NCBI GenBank assembly: GCA_028681335.1
Contig: JAQUIT010000007.1
Location: forward strand, 85,990-149,989
Direction: 5' to 3'
Source: Desulfuromonadaceae bacterium
GTDB lineage: Bacteria > Desulfobacterota > Desulfuromonadia > Geobacterales > Pseudopelobacteraceae
Length of the DNA: 64,000 nt
Under the pieces are notes generated by a model. The model worked only from the letters and a program-made list of their open reading frames with translations. It was not told the DNA's origin and ran no database searches. Each line of letters begins with the position of its first letter. Position 1 is the stretch's first letter. This document shows, piece by piece, positions 36,019-44,758 of this stretch. Position numbers and translations under genes: made by a program.

Positions 36019-37239
36019 TCAGCGAATGCTGTCTTCGGGGTAGGCTCCGATTTTGTGAATCGAAAGGTCTGCACCGTTATATTCCTCTTCCTGATCAAGG
36101 CGGATTCCAACAGTTTTGCTAAGCACTCCATAGACAACAAAGCTACTGGACAGGGCGAATATAATTGCCAGTACACTTCCACCCAGCTGAGAGATAAAGC
36201 TGACTCCACCGACTCCGCCCAGAAACTTCTGTCCGAAAATCCCGGCGGCAATCCCTCCCCAAGTGCCAATTACACCGTGTAGAGGCCATACTCCGAGGAC
36301 GTCGTCAATTTTGAGTTTCTCCTGTTCAAAGTGAAAGCCGTAGACAAATATCACGGAGGCAATACAGCCGACCATGAATGCGCCAAGCGGGTGCATGATG
36401 TCACTGCCGGCACAGACCGCAATCAGACCGGCCAGGGCGCCATTGTGAATAAAACCGGGGTCGTTCTTGCCGGCGATGAGTGCAGCGATGATGCCGCCAA
36501 CCATAGCCATCAGAGAGTTAACCGCCACCAAGCCGGAGATCTTTTCCAGGTTGCCGGCGCTCATGACATTAAAACCGAACCAGCCTACGGCCAGGATCCA
36601 GGAGCCGAGCGATAGAAAGGGGATGTTGCTGACAGTAAGGGGGTGGGATTTGCCGCGGATGTAGCGGCCCATGCGCGGGCCGAGGATGATAACAGCAGGC
36701 AGGGCAATCCAGCCGCCAAGCGAGTGGACGACGACAGATCCTGCATAATCGTGGAACTCTGCACCGCCGACCGATTTGAAAAAAGATTGTAACCCGGAGG
36801 CATTCTGTCCCCAGATGAGGGATTCAAAGACTGGGTAGGAGATTCCGGCAAAGATGGCGCCGGCAGTTACCTGCGGCCAGAACTTGGCCCGTTCTGCAAT
36901 GCCGCCGGAAATAATGGCGGGGATGCATGCCGCAAAGCAGAGTAGAAAGAAAAAATGAACGAGGTTATATCCCTGTGTCGCGCCGAGTAGCTCACCGGCC
37001 GGCTTCAAAAAGGAAATTCCATACGCGATCGGAAAACCGATTGTAAAATATACGAGCGTTGAAACAGCCCAATCGGTGAGTATTTTTACCAGTGCATTGA
37101 CCTGGTTTTTTTTGCGCACTGTGCCGACTTCAAGAAATGCAAAGCCTGCATGCATTGCAAACACCATTACTGCACCCAGCATAAGAAAAAGAACGTCCGC
37201 ACTGCTACTAAGACCTGTCGTCGTTGACATGGTTTCCAT
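36019..37239 (-). CDS. amt: Ammonium transporter (Amt/MEP/Rh family)
   Basis: The 406-residue membrane protein has about eleven hydrophobic helices. Key residues of the channel are visible: Asp in HDYAGS and the twin pore histidines in VVHSLGGW and WPLHGVIGTWGG. It conducts ammonium or ammonia. The start is put at METMSTTTG because GGGGG is correctly spaced and the longer frame reaches past the mapped promoter. There is no glnK next to it. A sigma-54 promoter and palindromes upstream suggest nitrogen-responsive control. Confidence 0.93.
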   Translation of the reverse strand: METMSTTTGLSSSADVLFLMLGAVMVFAMHAGFAFLEVGTVRKKNQVNALVKILTDWAVSTLVYFTIGFPIAYGISFLKPAGELLGATQGYNLVHFFFLLCFAACIPAIISGGIAERAKFWPQVTAGAIFAGISYPVFESLIWGQNASGLQSFFKSVGGAEFHDYAGSVVVHSLGGWIALPAVIILGPRMGRYIRGKSHPLTVSNIPFLSLGSWILAVGWFGFNVMSAGNLEKISGLVAVNSLMAMVGGIIAALIAGKNDPGFIHNGALAGLIAVCAGSDIMHPLGAFMVGCIASVIFVYGFHFEQEKLKIDDVLGVWPLHGVIGTWGGIAAGIFGQKFLGGVGGVSFISQLGGSVLAIIFALSSSFVVYGVLSKTVGIRLDQEEEYNGADLSIHKIGAYPEDSIR

Positions 37240-37293
37240 ACAGATTACCCCCGTTGGTGTCTGGTGCCCGTCATTGGGCATTTTGGTCTCACA

Positions 37294-37308
37294 GCAAGAA
37301 AGCGGCCA
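37294..37308 (-). promoter_or_regulatory. Sigma-54 (-24/-12) promoter of the ammonium transporter
   Basis: On the minus strand TGGCCGCTTTCTTGC has GG and GC exactly 10 bp apart, matching the TGGCAC-N5-TTGC rule. It ends 54 bp before the transporter start codon. Confidence 0.7.
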
Positions 37309-37357
37309 ATTGTTTTATTCAGGCAACCTGTCTAATATTGCTGGTTTTATTTGGTGC

Positions 37358-37424
37358 AGGCATGTTTAGTGTCTGCCTGAGTAATTGGCATGTGCTGTTT
37401 AATTAGGCAGATATCTGCTTAATT
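37358..37424. promoter_or_regulatory. Palindromic candidate activator sites upstream of the sigma-54 promoter
   Basis: A 24-bp near-perfect palindrome with core GCAGATATCTGC flanked by AATTA/TAATT (37401-37424), and an inverted pair CAGGCA/TGCCTG (37358-37379). They lie 50-115 bp upstream of the -24 element, the place for an enhancer-binding protein. Confidence 0.5.
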
Positions 37425-37467
37425 AAGTCACTTCCCATTCCGGGTGCAAACGGGTAGAATTCCGCCA

Positions 37468-39300
37468 ATGTCCCTCGAAGAAAAAATACTGAAATTTCCG
37501 TCCTCACCTGGCGTCTATTTGATGCGCGATGGGGGCGGTGAAATTATCTATGTCGGTAAGGCGCGCAGTTTGAAGCAGCGTGTGCGCTCATACTTCAGCC
37601 GGTCAGGTGACTCCCGTCCGCACGTCAAATTTCTTATGGCGAAAGTCGTCGATATCGAAGTGGTCCTGACCGATACCGAGAAGGAGGCGTTGCTGCTTGA
37701 AAATACACTCATCAAGCAGCATCACCCTCGCTATAACCTGGATCTCAAGGACGATAAGACCTATTTTTCGCTGCGGATTAATCCGCATGAGGAGTTTGCC
37801 CGGTTTACGATCGTGCGTAAGCGTCCACATGATGGTGCCCGCTATTTCGGCCCCTATTCCTCCGGTGCAGCGGCACGTGATGTACTCCGGCAGATGGCGC
37901 GAATGTTCCCGCTTCGGCACTACCCGCTTGCAACCTGTATGTCCCGCAAACGCCCCTGTCTGTACCATCAGATTGGTCAGTGCAGCGCTCCGTGCCACGG
38001 CCTGATTACGCGGGAAGCTTACGCGGATCTGGTCGGCGGGGCCATGCTCTTTCTGGAGGGAAAGGGGCGGCAGCTCGTGGCTGAGTTCAAGCGGCGCATG
38101 ATAGAGGCATCGGAGCGTATGCTCTACGAAGAGGCCGCCAACTGGAGAAATCTGCTTCGCTCAATTGAAGTGACGGTAGAAAAACAGAAAGTTGTACTGC
38201 ACGGCGGAGATAGCGATGTGGTTGGTTTTTACCGGGACGGAAGCCGGGTAGAGCTGGCGCTCTTGTTTATTCGTGCCGGAATTCTTATCGGGAGCCGCCT
38301 GTTCAGTTTTTCCTGGGAGTTGGACGATGAGGCCGCTGTGGCCGCATTCCTGAAGCAGTATTACACCGCTGCGGTTTTTATCCCGGAAGAGATTCTTGTA
38401 CCGCTTGATGTCGCTGATTGCGGTGTGCTGAACGAGTTGTTCGGTGAACTGAAAGGAGGCAAGGTCTCTCTCCTCCATCCTCAGCGAGGGACCAAGCGTG
38501 AGCTGGTTGACCTTGCGGTCAAGAATGCCATATCTGCTTGCAGGGAGCGTGATGAGAAGAAGGCATCGGCTGAGGCGGTACTGGTTGAACTCTCCCTTCG
38601 CCTGCAGTTGGGGAGAACCCCCCGCCGGATTGAGTGTTATGATATTTCCACAATCCAGGGGCGTTTCTCGGTGGGCAGCTGCGCAGTGTTTACTAACGGA
38701 GCGGCAGATCGACGCAGTTACCGTCATTACCGCATTCAAACCGTTACCGGTCAGGATGATTTTGCCATGCTGCGGGAGGTTTTTATGCGTCGATTCCGTG
38801 CCGGCAGTTTGGAATCAAGTGATATGCCGGACCTGGTTGTCGTTGACGGCGGGATCGGGCAGCTGAACGCGGTGCAGCAGATACTTGTCGAGCTCGGACT
38901 GGTTGGACGTTTTGCCTTGGTGTCGCTGGCCAAGAGTCGTGTTCTGCACGATGCTTCGGCAGGTGGCGTCAGCAAAAGTGACGAACGGATATTCCTCCCG
39001 GGGCGAAAGAATCCGGTGGTACTCCGCCAGAACTCGGCGCCGCTGCTTCTGTTGGCCGCTATCCGTGATGAGGCGCACCGTTTTGCGATAGGATACCACA
39101 GGAAGTTGCGCGGCAAAGAGGGGATTGCGTCGCTAATAGAGGGCATCCCGGGTGTTGGGCCCAAGCGTCGGGTTGCCTTGTTGAAATATTTTGGGAGCCT
39201 GCAGCTAATCAAGGAGGCGGCAGTGGAGGAAATTTTGGCCATTCCCGGCATGAACCGGACAACGGCAGAAGCTGTCTATAGGGGGCTGCATAATGACTAG
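37468..39300 (+). CDS. uvrC: UvrABC excinuclease subunit C
   Basis: The 610-residue repair endonuclease has the GIY-YIG domain (GVYLMRDGGGEIIYVGKA), a Cys cluster (CMSRKRPCLYHQIGQCSAPC), the UVR motif (about 200), the RNase H-like 5' nuclease domain (IECYDISTIQGRFSVGS, VVDGGIGQLNAV) and a C-terminal helix-hairpin-helix pair (IPGVGPKRRVALLKYFG). It makes both incisions around DNA lesions. The ATG at MSLEEK is favoured over a GTG eight codons upstream. It overlaps miaA by 8 bp. Confidence 0.96.
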   Translation: MSLEEKILKFPSSPGVYLMRDGGGEIIYVGKARSLKQRVRSYFSRSGDSRPHVKFLMAKVVDIEVVLTDTEKEALLLENTLIKQHHPRYNLDLKDDKTYFSLRINPHEEFARFTIVRKRPHDGARYFGPYSSGAAARDVLRQMARMFPLRHYPLATCMSRKRPCLYHQIGQCSAPCHGLITREAYADLVGGAMLFLEGKGRQLVAEFKRRMIEASERMLYEEAANWRNLLRSIEVTVEKQKVVLHGGDSDVVGFYRDGSRVELALLFIRAGILIGSRLFSFSWELDDEAAVAAFLKQYYTAAVFIPEEILVPLDVADCGVLNELFGELKGGKVSLLHPQRGTKRELVDLAVKNAISACRERDEKKASAEAVLVELSLRLQLGRTPRRIECYDISTIQGRFSVGSCAVFTNGAADRRSYRHYRIQTVTGQDDFAMLREVFMRRFRAGSLESSDMPDLVVVDGGIGQLNAVQQILVELGLVGRFALVSLAKSRVLHDASAGGVSKSDERIFLPGRKNPVVLRQNSAPLLLLAAIRDEAHRFAIGYHRKLRGKEGIASLIEGIPGVGPKRRVALLKYFGSLQLIKEAAVEEILAIPGMNRTTAEAVYRGLHND

Positions 39301-40228
39301 GCCGGTTACAATACCTGATTTGCTTGCCATTCTTGGTCCGACAGCTTCAGGCAAGACGCATCTGGCCGTTGCCTTGGCGGAGAGTTTTGGTGGCGAGATA
39401 ATCTCGGCTGACTCGCGCCAGGTTTTCAGAGGAATGGATATCGGGAGCGGTAAGGACCTGCATGAATATGGTCGGGTGCCGTATCATTTGATAGATATTG
39501 TGGCTGCCGGCGGAGAATTCAGTGTTTTTGATTTTCAGCGTCGGTTTCTGGGTGCCTATGAAGAGGTTGCCGGTCGCGGGGCTCTTCCGATTCTTTGTGG
39601 TGGCAGCGCCATGTATCTGGATTCGGTGCTGCGAGGCTACCGTATGGTCGAGGTGCCTCGCAATGATGCTTTGCGGGGGGTGTTGGCGGCGCAAACGGAT
39701 GCTGAACTGGTAGTGGAATTGAGGCGTCTCAAGCCTGACCTGCATAATAGTACTGATCTGCTGGATAGGGAACGTACTATCAGGGCAATTGAAATTGCCA
39801 GCGGAACGGTCGAACAATGTTTTGCAAATGAGCTGCTGCCCAGGTTGCAGTCGGTGGTTATCGGTATCAACTGGGAGCGTGATGTTTTGCGTCGGCGCAT
39901 AACAGATCGGCTGAGGAGCCGGCTTGAGAATGGTTTGATTGAAGAGGTAGAGCGGCTGCATGAAGGGGGGATAGCGTGGGAACGGCTCGATTATTATGGT
40001 CTTGAGTACCGTTATGTTGGTGGCTATCTTCGGGGTGATATGGACAAAAATGACATGTTTCAGAGACTGAACTCAGCCATCCATAACTTTGCAAAACGCC
40101 AGGGGAACTGGTTCAGGCGCATGGAGCGGCATGGTGTTACTATCAATTGGGTTGATGGCGAGGGGGATCAGTTAGCGCAGGCCATGAAAATTATCAATAG
40201 TAGTGGTCTCGTCTTGCAATCATCCTGA
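39293..40228 (+). CDS. miaA: tRNA dimethylallyltransferase
   Basis: The 311-residue enzyme adds the isopentenyl group to A37 of tRNAs. Visible are the P-loop GPTASGKTH and ISADSRQVFRGMDIGSGKD, plus YHLIDI. The GSGKD variant (many MiaA have GTAKP) and the compact C-terminus mark a distinct subgroup, so a second canonical MiaA may exist elsewhere in the genome. The start lies inside the end of uvrC. Confidence 0.92.
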   Translation: MTRPVTIPDLLAILGPTASGKTHLAVALAESFGGEIISADSRQVFRGMDIGSGKDLHEYGRVPYHLIDIVAAGGEFSVFDFQRRFLGAYEEVAGRGALPILCGGSAMYLDSVLRGYRMVEVPRNDALRGVLAAQTDAELVVELRRLKPDLHNSTDLLDRERTIRAIEIASGTVEQCFANELLPRLQSVVIGINWERDVLRRRITDRLRSRLENGLIEEVERLHEGGIAWERLDYYGLEYRYVGGYLRGDMDKNDMFQRLNSAIHNFAKRQGNWFRRMERHGVTINWVDGEGDQLAQAMKIINSSGLVLQSS

Positions 40229-40297
40229 ACCAACGGAATTGTGCTGAGTGATTGGAATATATATATTATATAAATAATAGCGTGTAATTTAATTTGC

Positions 40298-40326
40298 TTG
40301 ACATCGTTTGTGCGATGCTGATAAGT
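40298..40326 (+). promoter_or_regulatory. Sigma-70-type promoter of the cold-shock gene
   Basis: TTGACA (40298-40303), 17 bp, then ATAAGT. A leader of about 55 nt follows before the start codon, as is usual for cold-shock mRNAs. Confidence 0.6.
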
Positions 40327-40386
40327 TAACATTAGTTCGGATATTTCCGGATAAAATCATTAAGAAGAATCAGGAGAAGTAAGCAC

Positions 40387-40587
40387 ATGGTAAACGGAAC
40401 AGTAAAATGGTTTAACGACAGCAAGGGTTTTGGATTTCTTGAGCAGGAAGGCGGCGAAGATGTATTTTGCCATTTTTCCGCAATCGCAGGCGAAGGTTTC
40501 AAATCCCTTGCAGAAGGCGATAGAGTAACTTTTGAAGTAACAAAGGGTCCGAAAGGGCTTCAGGCCGCGAACGTAACAAGAATTTAA
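40387..40587 (+). CDS. Cold-shock protein, CspA family
   Basis: A complete 66-residue cold-shock domain with both RNA-binding motifs, KGFGFLEQ and DVFCHFSAI. It binds single-stranded RNA/DNA and melts RNA structure. It has its own promoter and a strong terminator, so it is monocistronic. RNP2 has Cys where Val or Phe is common (VFCHFS). Confidence 0.96.
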   Translation: MVNGTVKWFNDSKGFGFLEQEGGEDVFCHFSAIAGEGFKSLAEGDRVTFEVTKGPKGLQAANVTRI

Positions 40588-40610
40588 CGCTTGGCTTCGT
40601 TTCAAAACCG

Positions 40611-40641
40611 AAAACCCCGGATATTCTCCGGGGTTTTTTTT
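40611..40641 (+). terminator. Terminator of the cold-shock gene
   Basis: AAAACCCCGG-7 nt-CCGGGGTTTT, followed by a T-run. Confidence 0.9.
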
Positions 40642-40699
40642 TGCATTATTTTTTGCGCCAAGGGTAAATGTCAATCAGTCTGATACAAGACTCCGCGTA

Positions 40700-41026
40700 T
40701 TAACTTCCCATTTTAAGCGACATGCCGGTGCTTACGAGATAGTGGTAAGCTGTATCAAGAACAATGATCTGTAGAACGTAGATTGCGGCAAAGGCGACCA
40801 ACGGTGATAGGTCCAGCATGCCGGTATCCGGCATGTGTCGACGTATACGGCGCAATAGCGGGTCTGTGACACGATAGATAAAGTTAACCAGCGGGTTGTA
40901 GGGGTCGGCGTTAACCCATGAAACCACGACACTGGCCAGCAGAATGTATTTATAAATTGTTAGAAGTCCGCCGGCCAGTTCAACAAGTTTTGCCAGCGCG
41001 AGCAGAATGTTTGCAAGTAAAACCAT
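40700..41026 (-). CDS. YggT family membrane protein
   Basis: The 108-residue protein has two hydrophobic helical regions and the YggT core VVVSWVNADPYNPLVNFIYRVTDPLLRRIRRHMP. YggT proteins are thought to help in osmotic or division-related membrane tasks. In many genomes this gene neighbours divIVA and DUF167; here those lie 9 kb away, as if the cluster had been split. Confidence 0.9.
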   Translation of the reverse strand: MVLLANILLALAKLVELAGGLLTIYKYILLASVVVSWVNADPYNPLVNFIYRVTDPLLRRIRRHMPDTGMLDLSPLVAFAAIYVLQIIVLDTAYHYLVSTGMSLKMGS

Positions 41027-41155
41027 AGGTTAGCTCCTAAAATATACGTTAAAAGTGGCATCACTATGCCTCAATGCTGCGGCAAAGTCAAAACAGAAAC
41101 AGCTGTCACCGCTGTGCGGCGTAATTATCGAGCTGTCGGATAAAGGAAACTGATT

Positions 41156-41470
41156 ATGAATAAAAAAATGACGGCCGTGCTACTCTCGGCCCTTGTATTG
41201 CCGGGCCTCGGGCAGCTCTATCTTGGCCGCAAAGTGGTTGGAGGGATTATCCTTGTACTGGTCAATCTGGTACTGCTACTGGCGCTGTTTGTAGTGTTGC
41301 GTGGCCTTTCACCAGTTATAGCGGCTCAGATTGGTGGCGGGGCGATTGTTGTAACGCAAGCCGAGGTCCTGAAAGCGCTGGATGGGGTAAGCGGATTTGG
41401 CAAGGCCGTCCTTGCGGTCTTCGGTGTGTTGTGGGCATTTTCAATCATCGATGTTCTCAAATCCAGATAA
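41156..41470 (+). CDS. Small membrane protein of unknown function
   Basis: A 104-residue protein with three hydrophobic segments: AVLLSALVLPGLGQLYLGRK (TM2-domain-like, with the typical GLGQ-Y-G turn), GGIILVLVNLVLLLALFVVL and a C-terminal VLAVFGVLWAFSIIDVLKSR. Such proteins are small, widespread and uncharacterised. AAAGGAAAC precedes the ATG. Confidence 0.75.
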   Translation: MNKKMTAVLLSALVLPGLGQLYLGRKVVGGIILVLVNLVLLLALFVVLRGLSPVIAAQIGGGAIVVTQAEVLKALDGVSGFGKAVLAVFGVLWAFSIIDVLKSR

Positions 41471-41591
41471 GGTTGGTGGGCTGCTTTCGAGCGCCGGTCT
41501 TGACAAACGGTGTTATTTTGCGCTACACAAGTAGAGTCCGTTTTATCCAAAAAGAAATCCATCGCCTCGAGCGGGTGGAATCGGGGAAGCA

Positions 41592-42575
41592 ATGATCATT
41601 TCAAAAATCATCGGCAGCGGCTCATGTCTGCCGGACCGGGTAATACCTAACAGTCATTTTGATTATCTGGTTGAAAATGCGGACGAGTGGATTTTCAGCC
41701 GTACCGGCATCCGCGAGAGGCGCTTTGCCCATGCCGACCAGGCCACCTCCGATCTCGCTACGGTTGCCGCTAAAAACGCTCTGGAAGCGGCCGGTATTAA
41801 AGCCTCTGAGATAGATTGCATAATTGTCGGCACCTCGACTCCTGATATGAGCCTTCCCTCTACTGCCTGCATGGTACAGGAAAATATCGGTGCCAAAAAT
41901 GCTTTTGCCTTTGATGTCAACGCCGTCTGCTCCAGTTTTGTCTACGCACTTGAGATCGCCGATAACTTCATCAAATGTGGGAAATACAAAACAGTTATGG
42001 CCATCGGCGCCGACACCTACTCCAAAATCCTCGACTTCAACGACAAGAACAGTTGTCCTCTCTTTGGCGATGGCGCCGGTGCAGCAATTCTTAGTGGCGG
42101 CGGTGATGTGACAAAAGGGGTTCAACACACATATATGCGCAGCGACGGTAAGGGATGGCCGTTGATTCAGGTGCCATCCTCCGGTTCACGCAAACCTGTT
42201 ACACCCGATTCGATAGAGGCCCGGGAGATCTATTTCCAGATGGCCGGCAAGCAGGTTTACGTGTTTGCAACAGATGTTATTCCCGATATTATCAATACGC
42301 TCTGTGCAAAAGCAGGTATCACTCCGGTTGATCTGGATTACATCATTCCTCACCAGGCTAACGTGCGCATGATAGATTTTATCTCCAAAAAAAGTGGCTT
42401 TCCGAAGGAACGTTTCCTGCTAAACCTTGATCGCTGCGGTAACACCTCGGCCGCCTCGGTGGCGTTGGTGCTTGATGAAAACCTGCGTAACGGTACGATA
42501 AAACCGGGTCATCTGGTCCTCGCAATGGGCTTTGGTGGTGGTTTGACGTGGGGCGGGTTGTTAATAAGGTTTTAG
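41592..42575 (+). CDS. fabH: Beta-ketoacyl-ACP synthase III
   Basis: The 327-residue condensing enzyme has the Cys-His-Asn triad: Cys113 in NAVCSSFVYAL, His in IPHQANVRMID and Asn in RCGNTSAASV, with the C-terminal GFGGGLTWGG. It starts fatty-acid synthesis by joining acyl-CoA and malonyl-ACP. The gene stands apart from other fab genes, so a paralog with a special primer is possible. Its end overlaps the converging methyltransferase gene by 15 bp. Confidence 0.93.
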   Translation: MIISKIIGSGSCLPDRVIPNSHFDYLVENADEWIFSRTGIRERRFAHADQATSDLATVAAKNALEAAGIKASEIDCIIVGTSTPDMSLPSTACMVQENIGAKNAFAFDVNAVCSSFVYALEIADNFIKCGKYKTVMAIGADTYSKILDFNDKNSCPLFGDGAGAAILSGGGDVTKGVQHTYMRSDGKGWPLIQVPSSGSRKPVTPDSIEAREIYFQMAGKQVYVFATDVIPDIINTLCAKAGITPVDLDYIIPHQANVRMIDFISKKSGFPKERFLLNLDRCGNTSAASVALVLDENLRNGTIKPGHLVLAMGFGGGLTWGGLLIRF

Positions 42576-43628
42576 TCCGCAGATACCTTCGCTAATCTCT
42601 ACATTCCTCAAGCCATTGGCTTCAAATGATGCCCGCAGTTTCCACTGCGGGCATTTCTGTTTCCACCCACCGTGGAAATTATCGGCAGCGAGCATCATTC
42701 CACCAGGTGCCAACAGCTGCACCAGATTGGCAACCGCTTGCTCAAGTTGGCTGTTTTCATTAATAATCGGTCCGCCGAGAAGCCCATTACAGAGAATGAG
42801 GTTGAATTGGCCGCCATTGACAGCAGACATGTCAGGTGAGCACGCATAGGGGGCGCCCCTGATTAAATCAATGCAGCGAAAGTGGATGCTCCGCCCGTAT
42901 CCGCGTTGAAGCAGAGGGGCGGCTGTTTCCCTCAGCAGCGCTTCACGGTTTCGGTCGTGCGGCAAACTGCGGTGAGTTGCGACCCAGACCTCAAGCGGCT
43001 CCACTGTCCAGCCGTCGATTCGCATGTTGTCTGGTGAAAATCCCAGTTCGCACAGAAGATTCGCCAGTTTGTAGGTCTCCTCGCCGGTACCGCAGGCAGC
43101 ATCAAGGCAGCTCACTCGCCCTGTTCCTCTGGCTTTTAACCACTCCCTGATAAACAACTGCTGGTCGGGATAACGCCCGATTGCACCATAGAAGCGTTTC
43201 GGTAGGAACGAGGTGAATAGAAAGCGGGTCATCAGGTCTTTGTCACACAGTAATGCCTCCAGAAGTCGTGCCGGATTGGCGCTGAATTGGAACTCATATG
43301 GCAGTGATGCAAAGGTGTCGGCCCAGCTGAAGGAGCTGTGGAATGGCGTGCTGGATAAAATCGGAGGATAGGTTAGTGCAGAGGAGTAGAGTCGATTAAA
43401 GATGGTGGTTATCTTAGCGATAGGCAGGTACCGTTCGCACTGTGCACGGATCTCTGGCGTGATTATCAGCCCGCGAGCGGGGAGCGGCTCGGGGGAGGTT
43501 GATGCGTATAGGCAGAACAGGGCATGCAGGCTACGGATGCCACTTAGAAAGCGCTTTTCCCCGATGGGGGCGAGCAGTGTTTCAATAGTGGCTTCTCTGC
43601 ATGAGGAGATGGACGTAGCCGGCTGCAT
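42561..43628 (-). CDS. CheR-like SAM methyltransferase coupled to mqnE
   Basis: A 355-residue protein whose C-terminal half (about 165-350) is a SAM-dependent methyltransferase: motif I LDAACGTGEETYKLA, FNLILCNGLLGGP and LLAPGGMMLAADNFHGGW. The order resembles CheR-type enzymes but chemotaxis partners are absent. The N-terminal 160 residues are not recognised. Start and upstream stop overlap (TGATG) with the futalosine gene, so the two are translated together. A role in menaquinone or a related quinone is an inference. Another chance is a natural-product or unrelated methyl transfer. Confidence 0.75.
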   Translation of the reverse strand: MQPATSISSCREATIETLLAPIGEKRFLSGIRSLHALFCLYASTSPEPLPARGLIITPEIRAQCERYLPIAKITTIFNRLYSSALTYPPILSSTPFHSSFSWADTFASLPYEFQFSANPARLLEALLCDKDLMTRFLFTSFLPKRFYGAIGRYPDQQLFIREWLKARGTGRVSCLDAACGTGEETYKLANLLCELGFSPDNMRIDGWTVEPLEVWVATHRSLPHDRNREALLRETAAPLLQRGYGRSIHFRCIDLIRGAPYACSPDMSAVNGGQFNLILCNGLLGGPIINENSQLEQAVANLVQLLAPGGMMLAADNFHGGWKQKCPQWKLRASFEANGLRNVEISEGICGLKPY

Positions 43629-44707
43629 CAGTAACTGCGTATAGGATGGTACAGGGTGTCCCGCTCGACAGGAACTTTTCCGGCTTTTTTTATCAGACGA
43701 ATGATACCGTCTTTTGTCTGTGATTGGGGACTGTTGGCTCCGGCATCATGGCCGATCTTCTCTTCAACGACAGTTCCGTCCAGATCGTTGACCCCGAAAG
43801 CCAGAGAAACCTGAGCAATCTTTTCGCCGAGCATGATCCAGTAGGCCTTGATATGGTCAAAATTATCGAGGAAAATACGTGCGATTGCCAATGTCTTGAG
43901 GTCATCAAGGCCGGAGGTCCCCTTGATATCGAGCTTAAGGTCTGAGTTTTCGGTTTGGAACGCCAGAGGGATAAATGCCTGAAAACCACCTGTCTCATCC
44001 TGCAGTGTGCGAAGCATTTCCATGTGTGCAATGCGGTCGGAAGCGGTTTCTACGTGGCCGTAGAGCATGGTTGCGTTGGTCTTCAGGCCGCCAAGATGTG
44101 CAAGGCGGATAATATCAAGCCAACGTTCCCCGGAAATTTTCTCGGGACAGATTTTCTGGCGCACCTCTTCAACGAGGATTTCAGCACCCCCCCCCGGCAT
44201 GGAGCCGAGACCGGCGCTAATGAGCCGTTCAAAGACCTTCTCGATTGCCAGGCCGGAAATGCGGGAAAAATATTCGATCTCGACAGCGGTGAAAGCTTTA
44301 ATATGAAGTCGTGGCGCGGAAGTGCGGATGCCGCGGAGCGCCTCTTCATAAAACTCAAAGGGGAGGTCGGGGTGCAGGCCGCCGACAATATGGACCTCGG
44401 TTGCCCCTTCACTCTCTGCCTCGCAAGCCCTCCGGCAGATTTCATCTAGAGCAAGCGTGTAGGCGCCATCTTCACCGGTTGTGCGTGAAAAGGCACAGAA
44501 TGCGCAACGATTAACGCAGACGTTAGTGGGGTTGATATGGCGGTTTACGTTGAAATAAACGTTTGCCCCGTTTTTGCGTTCATTGACAAGAACGGCCAGT
44601 TCGCCGATTCCCAGTAGGTCGTTTGAGTTGAACAGAAACAGTGCTTCACCAGAGTTGATACGCACTCCGGCGCGGACTTTTGCGGATATGGTTTCGAAGT
44701 TTATCAT
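43628..44707 (-). CDS. mqnE: Aminofutalosine synthase (radical SAM)
   Basis: The 359-residue radical SAM enzyme carries C64-x3-C-x2-C71 in CVNRCAFCAFSR, the family phrase YFNVNRHINPTN, MPGGGAEIL and GVNDLDGTVVEEKI. MqnE joins a chorismate-derived unit with SAM to give aminofutalosine, the second step of the futalosine route to menaquinone, the main quinone of anaerobic respirers. It could be mistaken for MqnC, but FIPLAFQ and GGGAEI favour MqnE. Other mqn genes are not in the window. Confidence 0.9.
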   Translation of the reverse strand: MINFETISAKVRAGVRINSGEALFLFNSNDLLGIGELAVLVNERKNGANVYFNVNRHINPTNVCVNRCAFCAFSRTTGEDGAYTLALDEICRRACEAESEGATEVHIVGGLHPDLPFEFYEEALRGIRTSAPRLHIKAFTAVEIEYFSRISGLAIEKVFERLISAGLGSMPGGGAEILVEEVRQKICPEKISGERWLDIIRLAHLGGLKTNATMLYGHVETASDRIAHMEMLRTLQDETGGFQAFIPLAFQTENSDLKLDIKGTSGLDDLKTLAIARIFLDNFDHIKAYWIMLGEKIAQVSLAFGVNDLDGTVVEEKIGHDAGANSPQSQTKDGIIRLIKKAGKVPVERDTLYHPIRSY

Positions 44708-44758
44708 GACCGGAGTCTACGAAAAACGGGCGGCGAGTGCAAGCGGAAATGAGAGTGT

